This document shows positions 1 to 7,737 of a stretch of 64,000 nucleotides of DNA, piece by piece. The notes beneath the pieces were generated by a model, which had not been told where the DNA came from, did no database searches, and saw only the letters and a program-made list of their open reading frames with translations. How positions within the stretch are numbered: the stretch's first letter is position 1; each line of letters starts with the position of its first letter. The stretch is from Brumicola pallidula DSM 14239 = ACAM 615 (GTDB lineage Bacteria > Pseudomonadota > Gammaproteobacteria > Enterobacterales > Alteromonadaceae): contig NZ_KE386815.1 in NCBI RefSeq assembly GCF_000428905.1, positions 186,001-250,000 on the forward strand, given 5' to 3'. Made by a program: the position numbers and the translations under genes.

Positions 1-1015
1 GGTAATTATCGATCAAATTCTGATCATTGGTAAATGAATGCACCGTTTCAACGTGTCCATTTTCAATCCCGTATTTTTCGTCCAATGCCTTTAAGACGGG
101 GGTGATTGCATTTGTGGTGCAACTGGCTGCCGATAATATGGTGTCTGTAGTCAGAATGTCGTTATGGTTAACGCCGTGCACAATATTCTTTATGTCTCCT
201 TTACCCGGCGCTGTTAACAACACTTTAGCAGCACCCTTTGACTTCAGATGTAATCCCAAACCTTCTTCATCTCGCCACATCCCTGTATTATCAACAATGA
301 TCGCATTGTTGATACCATACTGCGTGTAATCAATTTCATCAGGACTATTCGCATAAATAACTTGAATATATGAGCCGTTGGCTTTAATTGCTTTACGTTC
401 TTCATCTATCGTAATACTGCCATTGAAAGGGCCATGCACCGAGTCACGGCGCAATAAGCTCGCGCGCTTTTCCAAATCGCCTTCTCTGCCGCCACGCACG
501 ACAATGGCACGTAGTCTGAGTTTATTATTGTTACCTTGGCGCTCAATTAGGAGTCTCGCTAATAGCCGTCCAATACGACCAAATCCATATAAAACAACGT
601 CTGTAGCTTGATGATTATCCGCGGCGTTGTGGACCTCTTTTAGCTCTTCATTTAGGTAAGCCTGTAAATCCGTTCTGTTTTTCCCATCATTAGCTGTTCC
701 TATTTTATCAGCATAATAGAAGTCAAACGCTAATTTACCTATATCAATTTCAACCGGAGCCAATTGCATTTTGCTAACAGCTTCGAGCACAGGCCAACTT
801 TCTCTTAATCGCAGCTTTTCGCCTTCGTGGCGCCTTACCGTCCGGTGTGCCTTAATTACGTCAATGGCGCTGGCATTGAGCAATGTTCGCCCATACACGG
901 TAATTTCGACACAATGGTTGCGGTAAAGACGACCAATAATCGGTAGCATTTTTTCGGCAAATTCCTGTCTTTCTTGCCAACTAGATAATAATTCCTGTTC
1001 GAACTGCTGATTCAT
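1..1015 (-). CDS. Glyceraldehyde-3-phosphate dehydrogenase-like protein, long form (3' end outside window)
   Basis: This is an NAD(P)-dependent GAPDH-family enzyme of central carbon metabolism. The first 338 residues are visible and the C-terminus lies beyond the left edge. The Rossmann motif GFGRIG is at residues 144-149, after an N-terminal extension of about 135 residues that the ordinary GAPDH at 10201-11196 lacks. The catalytic region SAASCTTN gives the nucleophile Cys299, and His326 (ETVHS) matches the catalytic histidine. Long GAPDH-like proteins of about 480 residues are known in Alteromonadales and are often assumed to work in the gluconeogenic direction; that role is inference here. 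The ATG at 1013-1015 follows a long leader with a good promoter at 1106-1134 and a HexR-type box at 1189-1203. The family is certain; the physiological direction is not. Confidence 0.9.
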   Translation of the reverse strand, partial: MNQQFEQELLSSWQERQEFAEKMLPIIGRLYRNHCVEITVYGRTLLNASAIDVIKAHRTVRRHEGEKLRLRESWPVLEAVSKMQLAPVEIDIGKLAFDFYYADKIGTANDGKNRTDLQAYLNEELKEVHNAADNHQATDVVLYGFGRIGRLLARLLIERQGNNNKLRLRAIVVRGGREGDLEKRASLLRRDSVHGPFNGSITIDEERKAIKANGSYIQVIYANSPDEIDYTQYGINNAIIVDNTGMWRDEEGLGLHLKSKGAAKVLLTAPGKGDIKNIVHGVNHNDILTTDTILSAASCTTNAITPVLKALDEKYGIENGHVETVHSFTNDQNLIDNY

Positions 1016-1105
1016 GCAAAGTGCCCTCTAAACATAATGTAAGTGTTGCTGTTAATTGTCCAATATCGCACGTTATAAACGGCAATGCTTGAGTTGCGTG
1101 CGCGC

Positions 1106-1134
1106 ATTCTATGCAATCCGTCAGCTTATGCCAA
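1106..1134 (-). promoter_or_regulatory. Sigma70 promoter of the long GAPDH-like gene
   Basis: On the minus strand TTGGCA (1134-1129), a 17-base spacer and TAGAAT (1111-1106) form a strong -35/-10 pair, followed by a GC-rich discriminator. It would start a leader of about 85 nt before the ATG at 1015. Confidence 0.65.
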
Positions 1135-1188
1135 ATTGTTGATAAATTTCACTTTTTTAGGATTTGTCAGGAACAGCGTGATTATGTT

Positions 1189-1203
1189 TGTAATTTATCT
1201 ACA
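1189..1203. promoter_or_regulatory. Putative HexR-binding box upstream of the long GAPDH-like gene
   Basis: TGTAATTTATCTACA matches the HexR palindrome TGTARTWWWAYTACA (consensus from memory) at 14 of 15 positions. It is centred roughly 97 bases upstream of the start point predicted from the 1106-1134 promoter, so it does not cover the promoter and suits an activator position better than a repressor position. Confidence 0.55.
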
Positions 1204-1415
1204 AATAACCGATGGGGTTGAGCGTATTAACAAGATATGTTTTTTTAATTTAGCAAAAACGAGTAAAAAATAAATTAAAGTAGGCTACAAATATGCTATT
1301 AATCATGTAAATAGAAGTCTAACGCTCTGTTTACAAATCACTATTCTTGAATTTGAGCGCACGAAAGAAGGAATGGACACCGTGAAAAAGTCCCTAGCAG
1401 GTCAACACCTTCAGA

Positions 1416-1455
1416 TGTAACAAACTTACATCAAAAAAAGTGTAATTAAATTGAT
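1416..1455. promoter_or_regulatory. Pair of weaker HexR-like palindromes
   Basis: TGTAACAAACTTACA at 1416-1430 has perfect 5-base arms and fits the HexR consensus at 13 of 15 positions. TGTAATTAAATTGAT at 1441-1455 fits at 12 of 15. Their centres are 25 bases apart. They lie more than 400 bases from the long GAPDH-like start and next to the msrB remnant, so they may be relics of an older divergent control region or an auxiliary binding site. Confidence 0.35.
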
Positions 1456-1460
1456 TTGAT

Positions 1461-1620
1461 TCAATCAATTTGACTTTTAAAGCTCAAAGAAATTGAATTT
1501 AGGCAATCTCGCTGTCCACTTGGTGTAGAGCCATCATCGAACATATGACTTAAATGCGCTTCACAATTTTTCCATACGATCTTAGTTGGTTGGTTGCATG
1601 CCTAAAGTAGTGTCCGAGCA
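1461..1620 (-). pseudogene. msrB: Frameshifted 3' remnant of msrB (methionine-R-sulfoxide reductase)
   Basis: Read leftward from gnd, one frame gives [10 protein letters not shown] and the next gives [18 protein letters not shown], then [17 protein letters not shown] and a stop at 1461-1463. Placed end to end these follow the C-terminal half of MsrB (D-x-S-x-G-M, C-x-x-C-x-A-H-L-G-H-V-F-x-D-G-P, R-Y-C-x-N-S-A-S-L). The frames change at a triple tetranucleotide repeat (GTTG x3 on the plus strand, 1585-1596); losing one unit would restore a continuous reading. The first zinc cysteine of the CxxC pair has become Trp, while the catalytic Cys (RDC) is still there. The N-terminal half is gone or overwritten by the gnd 3' end. 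In E. coli msrB lies next to gapA, which fits its position beside a GAPDH gene. Confidence 0.7.
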
Positions 1621-1648
1621 GATAATGCACATTAGCATCTTCACTGCG

Positions 1649-3208
1649 TTACCTTTTAACGATAACTTGCGCTCTGTCAGAACTATTCCATTCAATGTGA
1701 TATTTTTTGCTTTCTGGCTTATCAGTACGCGAGTAAGTGTGAGCACCAAAAAAGTCACGTTGTCCTTGCAATAAATTGGCAGGCAATACTTCGCAGCGAT
1801 ATGAATCATAGTAACTTAAAGCTGAAGACATCGCGGGGCAAGGAATACCTGCAATGGTCGCTGATGCTATCGCTCTGCGCCAATTTGATTGATATTTATT
1901 AATTTGGTCTATAAAAAACGGATCCAACAACAAGTTTTCTAAGTGCTCGTCATTTTCATAAGCTTTGGTAATAGATTGTAGGAAAATAGCGCGTATGATG
2001 CACCCTGCACGCCAAATCTTAGCAATTTCAGCAAAGTCCAACTTCCAACCGTGCTCTTTAGCAGCAATATCCATTAGCTGGAAGCCTTGTGCGTAAGCAC
2101 ATATTTTAGAACAATAAAGTGCATCATGTAACTGTTTTATAACGGTTTCTTTGGAATCAACGTGTGTCATTGATGGGTCAGGACCGGACAGCTTTTGGCT
2201 AGCGATAACGCGTTCTTTTTTAAATGAAGACAAGCTTCTTGCAAAAACAGCCTGCGTGATCGTTTGCGCAGGGCTGCCAACTTGCAGCGCACTAACAGCA
2301 GTCCATAAACCAGTGCCTTTTTGCCCCGCTTTGTCCATTATAATGTCAACCAGTGCAGCACCGGTTTCAGGATCAAGTTGATCTAGCACCTCTGCACTTA
2401 TTTCAATGAGATAACTATTTAACTCACCCTTATTCCAATCTCGATACGTTTGTGCAATCTCTTTTGGGCTCATATCAAGCCCATTACGCATAATGTGGTA
2501 TGCCTCACAAATAAGCTGCATATCAGCATACTCGATACCGTTGTGGACCATCTTAACATAATGACCGGCGCCAACAGGGCCAATATAAGTGGTGCATGGT
2601 TCCCCCTCAGTAACAGGCTTACCTACCTCATAAGACTCAATAGGCAAGCCTGTATTAGGATCAACTTTGGCCGCTACTGCTTGCCAAATAGATTCAATAC
2701 GAGTCCATGCATATGGGTCGCCAGATGGCATAAGTGAGGGCCCAAAACGAGCACCAACTTCACCACCGGAAATCGCGGTAGAAAAAAAGATGAATTTACC
2801 TTTGTATTTGGCCTCACGCTGCACCGAATCAGTCCATAGACTATTTCCAGTATCCACTACGATATCATCAGCTTGCACACCAGCATCGATTAAGTGATGA
2901 CAAACATGGTCAACTGGTTCACCGGCTGGAACAGACAATATGATGGTGTGCGGCGCTTTAAGATTTTTCAGAAGTTCAGTATATGAACGACAACCTACCA
3001 CTCTTGGCTCAGGCGTTTTTCGCTCTACATCATCCTGACTTACAATGGCGTCTATTTTACTTTGGTCGAGGTCGAAGCAAGCCACTTTGTAGCCGTTATC
3101 TGCCAAGTTAAGTGTGAGATTTTTTCCCATCACCCCCAATCCTATAAATCCTATATCACATAAGGTTGATGCTTCATTTTTTTCGGGATTTACGGATCTA
3201 ACAGTCAT
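1649..3208 (-). CDS. gnd: 6-phosphogluconate dehydrogenase, decarboxylating
   Basis: Gnd converts 6-phosphogluconate and NADP+ to ribulose 5-phosphate, CO2 and NADPH, the last oxidative step of the pentose phosphate pathway. The N-terminal dinucleotide motif GLGVMGKN is near residue 20. The substrate-binding and catalytic motif GAGHYVKMVHNGIEY lies mid-protein, with the all-helical C-terminal domain after it. I chose the ATG at 3208 (519 aa) because AAGAGA sits a suitable distance upstream; an upstream in-frame start at 3250 would add 14 residues of no family character. It follows glgX in the same direction after about 157 bases. Together with zwf and pgl at 15.8-18 kb it completes the oxidative pentose phosphate branch, parallel to the Entner-Doudoroff genes. 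The end abuts the msrB remnant. Confidence 0.95.
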   Translation of the reverse strand: MTVRSVNPEKNEASTLCDIGFIGLGVMGKNLTLNLADNGYKVACFDLDQSKIDAIVSQDDVERKTPEPRVVGCRSYTELLKNLKAPHTIILSVPAGEPVDHVCHHLIDAGVQADDIVVDTGNSLWTDSVQREAKYKGKFIFFSTAISGGEVGARFGPSLMPSGDPYAWTRIESIWQAVAAKVDPNTGLPIESYEVGKPVTEGEPCTTYIGPVGAGHYVKMVHNGIEYADMQLICEAYHIMRNGLDMSPKEIAQTYRDWNKGELNSYLIEISAEVLDQLDPETGAALVDIIMDKAGQKGTGLWTAVSALQVGSPAQTITQAVFARSLSSFKKERVIASQKLSGPDPSMTHVDSKETVIKQLHDALYCSKICAYAQGFQLMDIAAKEHGWKLDFAEIAKIWRAGCIIRAIFLQSITKAYENDEHLENLLLDPFFIDQINKYQSNWRRAIASATIAGIPCPAMSSALSYYDSYRCEVLPANLLQGQRDFFGAHTYSRTDKPESKKYHIEWNSSDRAQVIVKR

Positions 3209-3365
3209 GTATAGTTCTCTTTTCTTCGAATAGAGGTAGGATAATACCATTCAAAGTACAATCGGATAAACAGCTTTACGATTTCTTTTGTTCGAATTTG
3301 GATTTTTACAAAGCAACGCTTACTCTCTTATAACCGGTCAGCCTAAGTCATCATCCAACACAAGC

Positions 3366-5543
3366 TTAAGCTTTCAGCTTTAACAAACGAAAACTACGCG
3401 ATTCCATCATCAACAATGGACTGACTTTTTCTGAACTATATTGCGCTACTTCACTGAGAGCAGTATTCAATAAGCACTCCCAATCCTGAGTGTTCAGCAA
3501 CAAAGGTAAATTAAACTCAACATTTTCTGTTGAACTATTAACAATATATAGCCACTCTTGAAAGACAACATCGGACATATCATCAAATGAACTGGTATGT
3601 CCAACTAAGTGCAAAGCAAAACAATGATGGCTATCGTTAGTCCAGTCTTGGTCTCGCTTAAACGTCCCGTCTATGCGATACCAATCAGTGGTTTCGATGT
3701 TTACTTCGTTGTTAAACTGATCATCCTCAAACATCATTCGGCTCAACAAAGGGTTGTTTTTGCGCAGCGCAATGACATATTGGCTAAACGCAAGAAATGC
3801 CGATTGGCTTGCATCTAAGTCCCAATTTAACCAATTAAGTTCGTTGTCTTGGCAATAGGCGTTGTTATTGCCTTTTTGGCTGCGGCTCAACTCATCGCCA
3901 CCTAGTATATGCGGGGTTCCTTGAGACAAAATTAAGGTGCTAAACAAATTACGTTTTTGCTTTTCGCGCAAAGCCAAAATAGCGGTGTCGGTTGTTTCCC
4001 CTTCTACGCCATAATTATCACTCAGGTTATGGTTATGTCCGTCATAGTTGTCTTCTAAGTTTGCGAGGTTGTGCTTTTGTGAATAGCTGACCATATCATG
4101 TAACGTAAAACCATCATGATACGTCACGTTATTCACACTCGTTTTCATCGGTCTAACGCCTTTTGGAAAAACGTCTCTAGAACCCATAAAACGAGTCGCA
4201 AATGCTGCTTTCAAGCCAGTATCTGAGCGCCAAAATCCTCGTACTGTGTCTCTAAACTTATCATTAACTTCAAGCCAATAATCTGGAAACTGGCCTAGTT
4301 GGTAGCCTCCAGGTCCAATATCCCAAGGCTCAGCTATCATTACAACACCCTTTAAAACAGGGTCTTGCCTAAGTATTTTAAACACAACAGCATCGGCATG
4401 AAAATCTAATGGCTCACGGCCTAAAGAGGCAGCTAAGTCAAACCTGAAACCGTCAACCCCGACTTCAGTTACCCAATATCGCAGTGCGTCTATAATAAGA
4501 GTCATCATGTAAGTATTTGCAGAGTTCACCGTATTGCCGCAACCAGAATAGTTAATATAGGTGGGCGTGTTTAGCTCATCATTTTCAACTTGTAAATAAG
4601 CATGCTTGTGACAAAAGCCTTTGAAAGACAATATACTGCCGGGTTCGCCACTTTCAGCTGTGTGATTGAAAACAACATCCAATATGACTTCAAAACCCGC
4701 TTTTTGATATTCACTCACCATCTGTCTGCACTCAGCAAGTGCATCTTTAATGCAATATCTTGGATCCGGACTAAAAAAATTAATCGGGTTGTATCCCCAA
4801 TAATTAGTTAATCCTTTGTCACTAATAAAAGGTTCTGGCATAAAAGCAAAAATAGGTAAAAACTGAATGCAGGTGACGCCTAATTTTTTAAGATGCGCCA
4901 ACACACTAGGATGGCACGCCCCCAAGTATGTACCTCTATGTTCTACTGGCACGTCAGGATGCAATTGTGTTAGCCCTTTAATATGCGCTTCATAGATAAT
5001 TCTATCTTGCTGGACATTACCTTTGTGCTCCGTATTTAAACCCTTGCGCAAACTCGTCAGATTCGCATCCGCCATTGCTTCATTAGAAGCACAGGTAGGG
5101 GCACAGGCCGTCACAATCGACTTTGGAATAAAGGCTTGGTTGTCCTTTACTGAATCGCCTAAAATAGAATTAGGCACTCCTAAGTAAGCCTCACCATCCC
5201 AATTCAATGCATGACTTAACTGTTTTGCATAGGGGTCTATAAGCAAGCGCCCTAAATCCATCTCAAAATTTACTTTGCGATTAAGTTTCGAATTCACTCT
5301 GTATGCGTATTTTTGCCCTTCTTTGATGTCGCTAACAAAACCAAACCATTTTGATTGAACACGCTGCTCAAGTTTTATTTGCGCCACTTCATTGTCGTCC
5401 TTGTCGAACAAGCAAAGATAAACATCTTGAGCGTCAGGGCAATAAATTGAGAAGTTGCAACCATCGCTATGCAAAGTCGCACCAAATGGAGCAACCTGAC
5501 CAGGTAATAAGCTAAAATCGTGACCAGACGATATTTCAAACAT
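3366..5543 (-). CDS. glgX: Glycogen debranching enzyme GlgX (isoamylase type)
   Basis: GlgX hydrolyses alpha-1,6 branches of glycogen limit dextrins in the cytoplasm. The 725-aa protein has an N-terminal CBM48-like beta domain (about residues 15-130) and a GH13 barrel. Conserved region I reads DVVFNH (289-294), the nucleophile is Asp369 in GFRFD, the acid/base is Glu405 in IAEPWD, and the third carboxylate is Asp477 in TYHDG. The gene starts 2 bases after the glgB stop, so the two are almost certainly cotranscribed and probably translationally coupled. Residues 150-175 form an extra low-complexity segment before the barrel. It is longer than E. coli GlgX (about 657 aa) but keeps all catalytic groups. 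Confidence 0.93.
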   Translation of the reverse strand: MFEISSGHDFSLLPGQVAPFGATLHSDGCNFSIYCPDAQDVYLCLFDKDDNEVAQIKLEQRVQSKWFGFVSDIKEGQKYAYRVNSKLNRKVNFEMDLGRLLIDPYAKQLSHALNWDGEAYLGVPNSILGDSVKDNQAFIPKSIVTACAPTCASNEAMADANLTSLRKGLNTEHKGNVQQDRIIYEAHIKGLTQLHPDVPVEHRGTYLGACHPSVLAHLKKLGVTCIQFLPIFAFMPEPFISDKGLTNYWGYNPINFFSPDPRYCIKDALAECRQMVSEYQKAGFEVILDVVFNHTAESGEPGSILSFKGFCHKHAYLQVENDELNTPTYINYSGCGNTVNSANTYMMTLIIDALRYWVTEVGVDGFRFDLAASLGREPLDFHADAVVFKILRQDPVLKGVVMIAEPWDIGPGGYQLGQFPDYWLEVNDKFRDTVRGFWRSDTGLKAAFATRFMGSRDVFPKGVRPMKTSVNNVTYHDGFTLHDMVSYSQKHNLANLEDNYDGHNHNLSDNYGVEGETTDTAILALREKQKRNLFSTLILSQGTPHILGGDELSRSQKGNNNAYCQDNELNWLNWDLDASQSAFLAFSQYVIALRKNNPLLSRMMFEDDQFNNEVNIETTDWYRIDGTFKRDQDWTNDSHHCFALHLVGHTSSFDDMSDVVFQEWLYIVNSSTENVEFNLPLLLNTQDWECLLNTALSEVAQYSSEKVSPLLMMESRSFRLLKLKA

Positions 5544-5545
5544 AA

Positions 5546-7723
5546 TTAAAATTTATTCCACTTCAGCATTAGCACGCTCAAAGGCGGCAGAGTTATCAGG
5601 ATAGAATAAGGACAATCATTACATGCTTGGTTTTCACTTGAACGCACTGCATTCGTTGATGAAAGATAATCACTGCCATCATATTCAGCATTGTCAGTAT
5701 TCAAAATAAGAACATAATCCCCTTTTTGTTCTACGCCAACACGAAAGTTGTCTCTGGGAATAGGAGTAAAGTTAGCAACTGCCACGACTTGTTCAGTATT
5801 ACTTGCGTTACGGCGCAGCAAAGATACTACTGATTGTTCAGCATTATTATGATCTATCCAACGAAATCCTGCGGGGTCATGATCGCATTCATACAACGCA
5901 GGTGTAGATTGGTAGGTTTTATTTAAGTTTTTGTATAGATTGCTAATACCCAAATGCTTTGGTTGCTCTAGCAAATGCCAATCCAGCGAAATATCATGAT
6001 CCCATTCACGGTCTTGTGCAAATTCATTACCCATAAACTGTAGCTTTTTACCCGGGTGAGCAAACATAAAAGCATAATATGCGCGCAAATTAGCCGCTTT
6101 TTGCCATTCATCGCCTGGCATTTTTTGCAACATTGAGCCTTTTCCATGCACGACTTCGTCATGCGAAATAGGCAGTATAAAGTTTTCATCAAAACCGTAA
6201 ACCATACTGAAGGTCAGTTCTGAATGATGGAAACGTCTATAAGCAGGATCCTTAGCGATATAATGCAATGAATCGTGCATCCACCCCATATTCCACTTAA
6301 AACCAAAACCAAGTCCGCCGGCATCTACTGGCTTAGACACACCTGCAAACGAAGTCGACTCTTCGGCAATTGTCATCGCCCACGGATACTTTGCATACAC
6401 TTCTGTATTCATCCATTGCAGCAAACTGATGGCTTCATAATTGTAATTACCACCATCGACATTTGGGATCCACTCATCGTCATTACGTGAATAATCCAGA
6501 TACAGCATGGATGCAACAGCATCAACTCGAATACCATCCACATGATATTTATCAAACCAGAATAAAGCATTTGCAACTAAAAATTGGCGGACTGTTTGTT
6601 TGCCAAAATCGTAAATACATGAATTCCAATCAGGATGCCAGCCCTTACGAGGATCCTCATATTCATACAAATTAGAACCATCAAAGCGCGCTAAACCATG
6701 CCCATCTTCAGGAAAGTGCGCGGGCACCCAATCAACAATAACGCCAATATTTTGCTGATGACAGGTATCAACAAAAAATTTAAAACTATCAGGGTCACCA
6801 AAGCGGCTAGTTGGTGCAAATAGACCAACGGGTTGATAGCCCCAAGAACCGTCAAATGGAAATTCTGATACGGGCATTACCTCGATGTGCGTATAGCCCA
6901 TATCTTTTACATACTCGACTAACTCTTTGGCGAGTTCTTGATAACGTAAATAACGTTGTTCTGGATTTCCAGGCTTACGCCATGAACCTAGATGTACCTC
7001 ATAAATACTCATTGGTGTTTTATAATGATTTATATTTTTTCGCGTTAACCAATCATTATCTTTCCATTCGTAAGCATCTTGATCGTAAATAACAGAGCAA
7101 TGTGACGGATACTGTTGATGATGAAAACCCAATGGGTCAGCCTTATCTGGCAGTTGACGTCCAGAACCGTCTTTGAGGGAATATTTATATTGCCCCCCTA
7201 CTTTCATACCAGGTACAAACAGCACCCAGTAACCCAAATCAGTTTTCTGCATAGGATGAGACAGACGGTTCCAAAGATTAAAGTCACTTATAACTGATAC
7301 CGCAGAGGCATTTGGCGCAAAAACCGCAAAGCGGACACCAGTCACACCTTTTGATTCAACTAATTGGGCGCCAATTTGTTGGTATAAATTTTCTGGCTGA
7401 TGGTCAACAAAATGGACCGCATGATAAGCTTCAGCTTGAAACTGATAGGGGTCAATAAAGCGATGTTCGCCAGCAGCATATTCAGCAACAACTTCATATA
7501 TGAAATTATTTTCCGTCGGCGTTTTAAATTGTCCGACAAACAAACCTTCCGGGTTTAAGGTTAATGGCGCTAATTTTGTATTGTGTTTAGCGCAATAAAG
7601 AGTTGCTTTTTTAGCTTCTGGTATCCAGAGAGTAACGCTGGTTTTTGTTTTTACTTGCTTAGGCCCTAAAACGTCAAAGGGCAGCGCACAATGTCCATGC
7701 GTTAATTCTGAATAATTCGCCAT
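5546..7723 (-). CDS. glgB: 1,4-alpha-glucan branching enzyme GlgB
   Basis: GlgB cleaves an alpha-1,4 glucan chain and re-attaches it through an alpha-1,6 bond, building branches in glycogen. The 725-aa protein has the long bacterial layout: two N-terminal carbohydrate-binding beta domains (about 1-110 and 125-220), a GH13_9 barrel and a C-terminal beta domain. The nucleophile is Asp401 (DGIRVDAVAS), the acid/base is Glu454 (IAEEST) and the third acid is Asp522 (ISHDEVVHGK). It is the middle gene of malQ-glgB-glgX, starting 14 bases after malQ. No glgC, glgA or glgP lies in the window, so glycogen synthesis must be completed from elsewhere, or this operon mainly remodels imported maltodextrin. 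Confidence 0.96.
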   Translation of the reverse strand: MANYSELTHGHCALPFDVLGPKQVKTKTSVTLWIPEAKKATLYCAKHNTKLAPLTLNPEGLFVGQFKTPTENNFIYEVVAEYAAGEHRFIDPYQFQAEAYHAVHFVDHQPENLYQQIGAQLVESKGVTGVRFAVFAPNASAVSVISDFNLWNRLSHPMQKTDLGYWVLFVPGMKVGGQYKYSLKDGSGRQLPDKADPLGFHHQQYPSHCSVIYDQDAYEWKDNDWLTRKNINHYKTPMSIYEVHLGSWRKPGNPEQRYLRYQELAKELVEYVKDMGYTHIEVMPVSEFPFDGSWGYQPVGLFAPTSRFGDPDSFKFFVDTCHQQNIGVIVDWVPAHFPEDGHGLARFDGSNLYEYEDPRKGWHPDWNSCIYDFGKQTVRQFLVANALFWFDKYHVDGIRVDAVASMLYLDYSRNDDEWIPNVDGGNYNYEAISLLQWMNTEVYAKYPWAMTIAEESTSFAGVSKPVDAGGLGFGFKWNMGWMHDSLHYIAKDPAYRRFHHSELTFSMVYGFDENFILPISHDEVVHGKGSMLQKMPGDEWQKAANLRAYYAFMFAHPGKKLQFMGNEFAQDREWDHDISLDWHLLEQPKHLGISNLYKNLNKTYQSTPALYECDHDPAGFRWIDHNNAEQSVVSLLRRNASNTEQVVAVANFTPIPRDNFRVGVEQKGDYVLILNTDNAEYDGSDYLSSTNAVRSSENQACNDCPYSILITLPPLSVLMLKWNKF

Positions 7724-7737
7724 ACTCGCTCCATTAT

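Larger units (their letters stand above)
1016..1648. other. Intergenic region between the long GAPDH-like gene and gnd
   Basis: This 633-base gap contains the GAPDH-like promoter (1106-1134), three HexR-like palindromes (1189-1203, 1416-1430, 1441-1455), an interrupted AT-rich palindrome with 9-base arms at 1448-1471, and a decayed msrB fragment (1461-1620). The open frame at 1085-1273 shows no family resemblance and overlaps the promoter, so I do not call it a gene. Confidence 0.6.

Noticed and set aside
1085-1273. 62-aa open frame in the GAPDH/gnd gap
   Set aside because: Overlaps the minus-strand promoter of the long GAPDH-like gene and a HexR box; no coding character.
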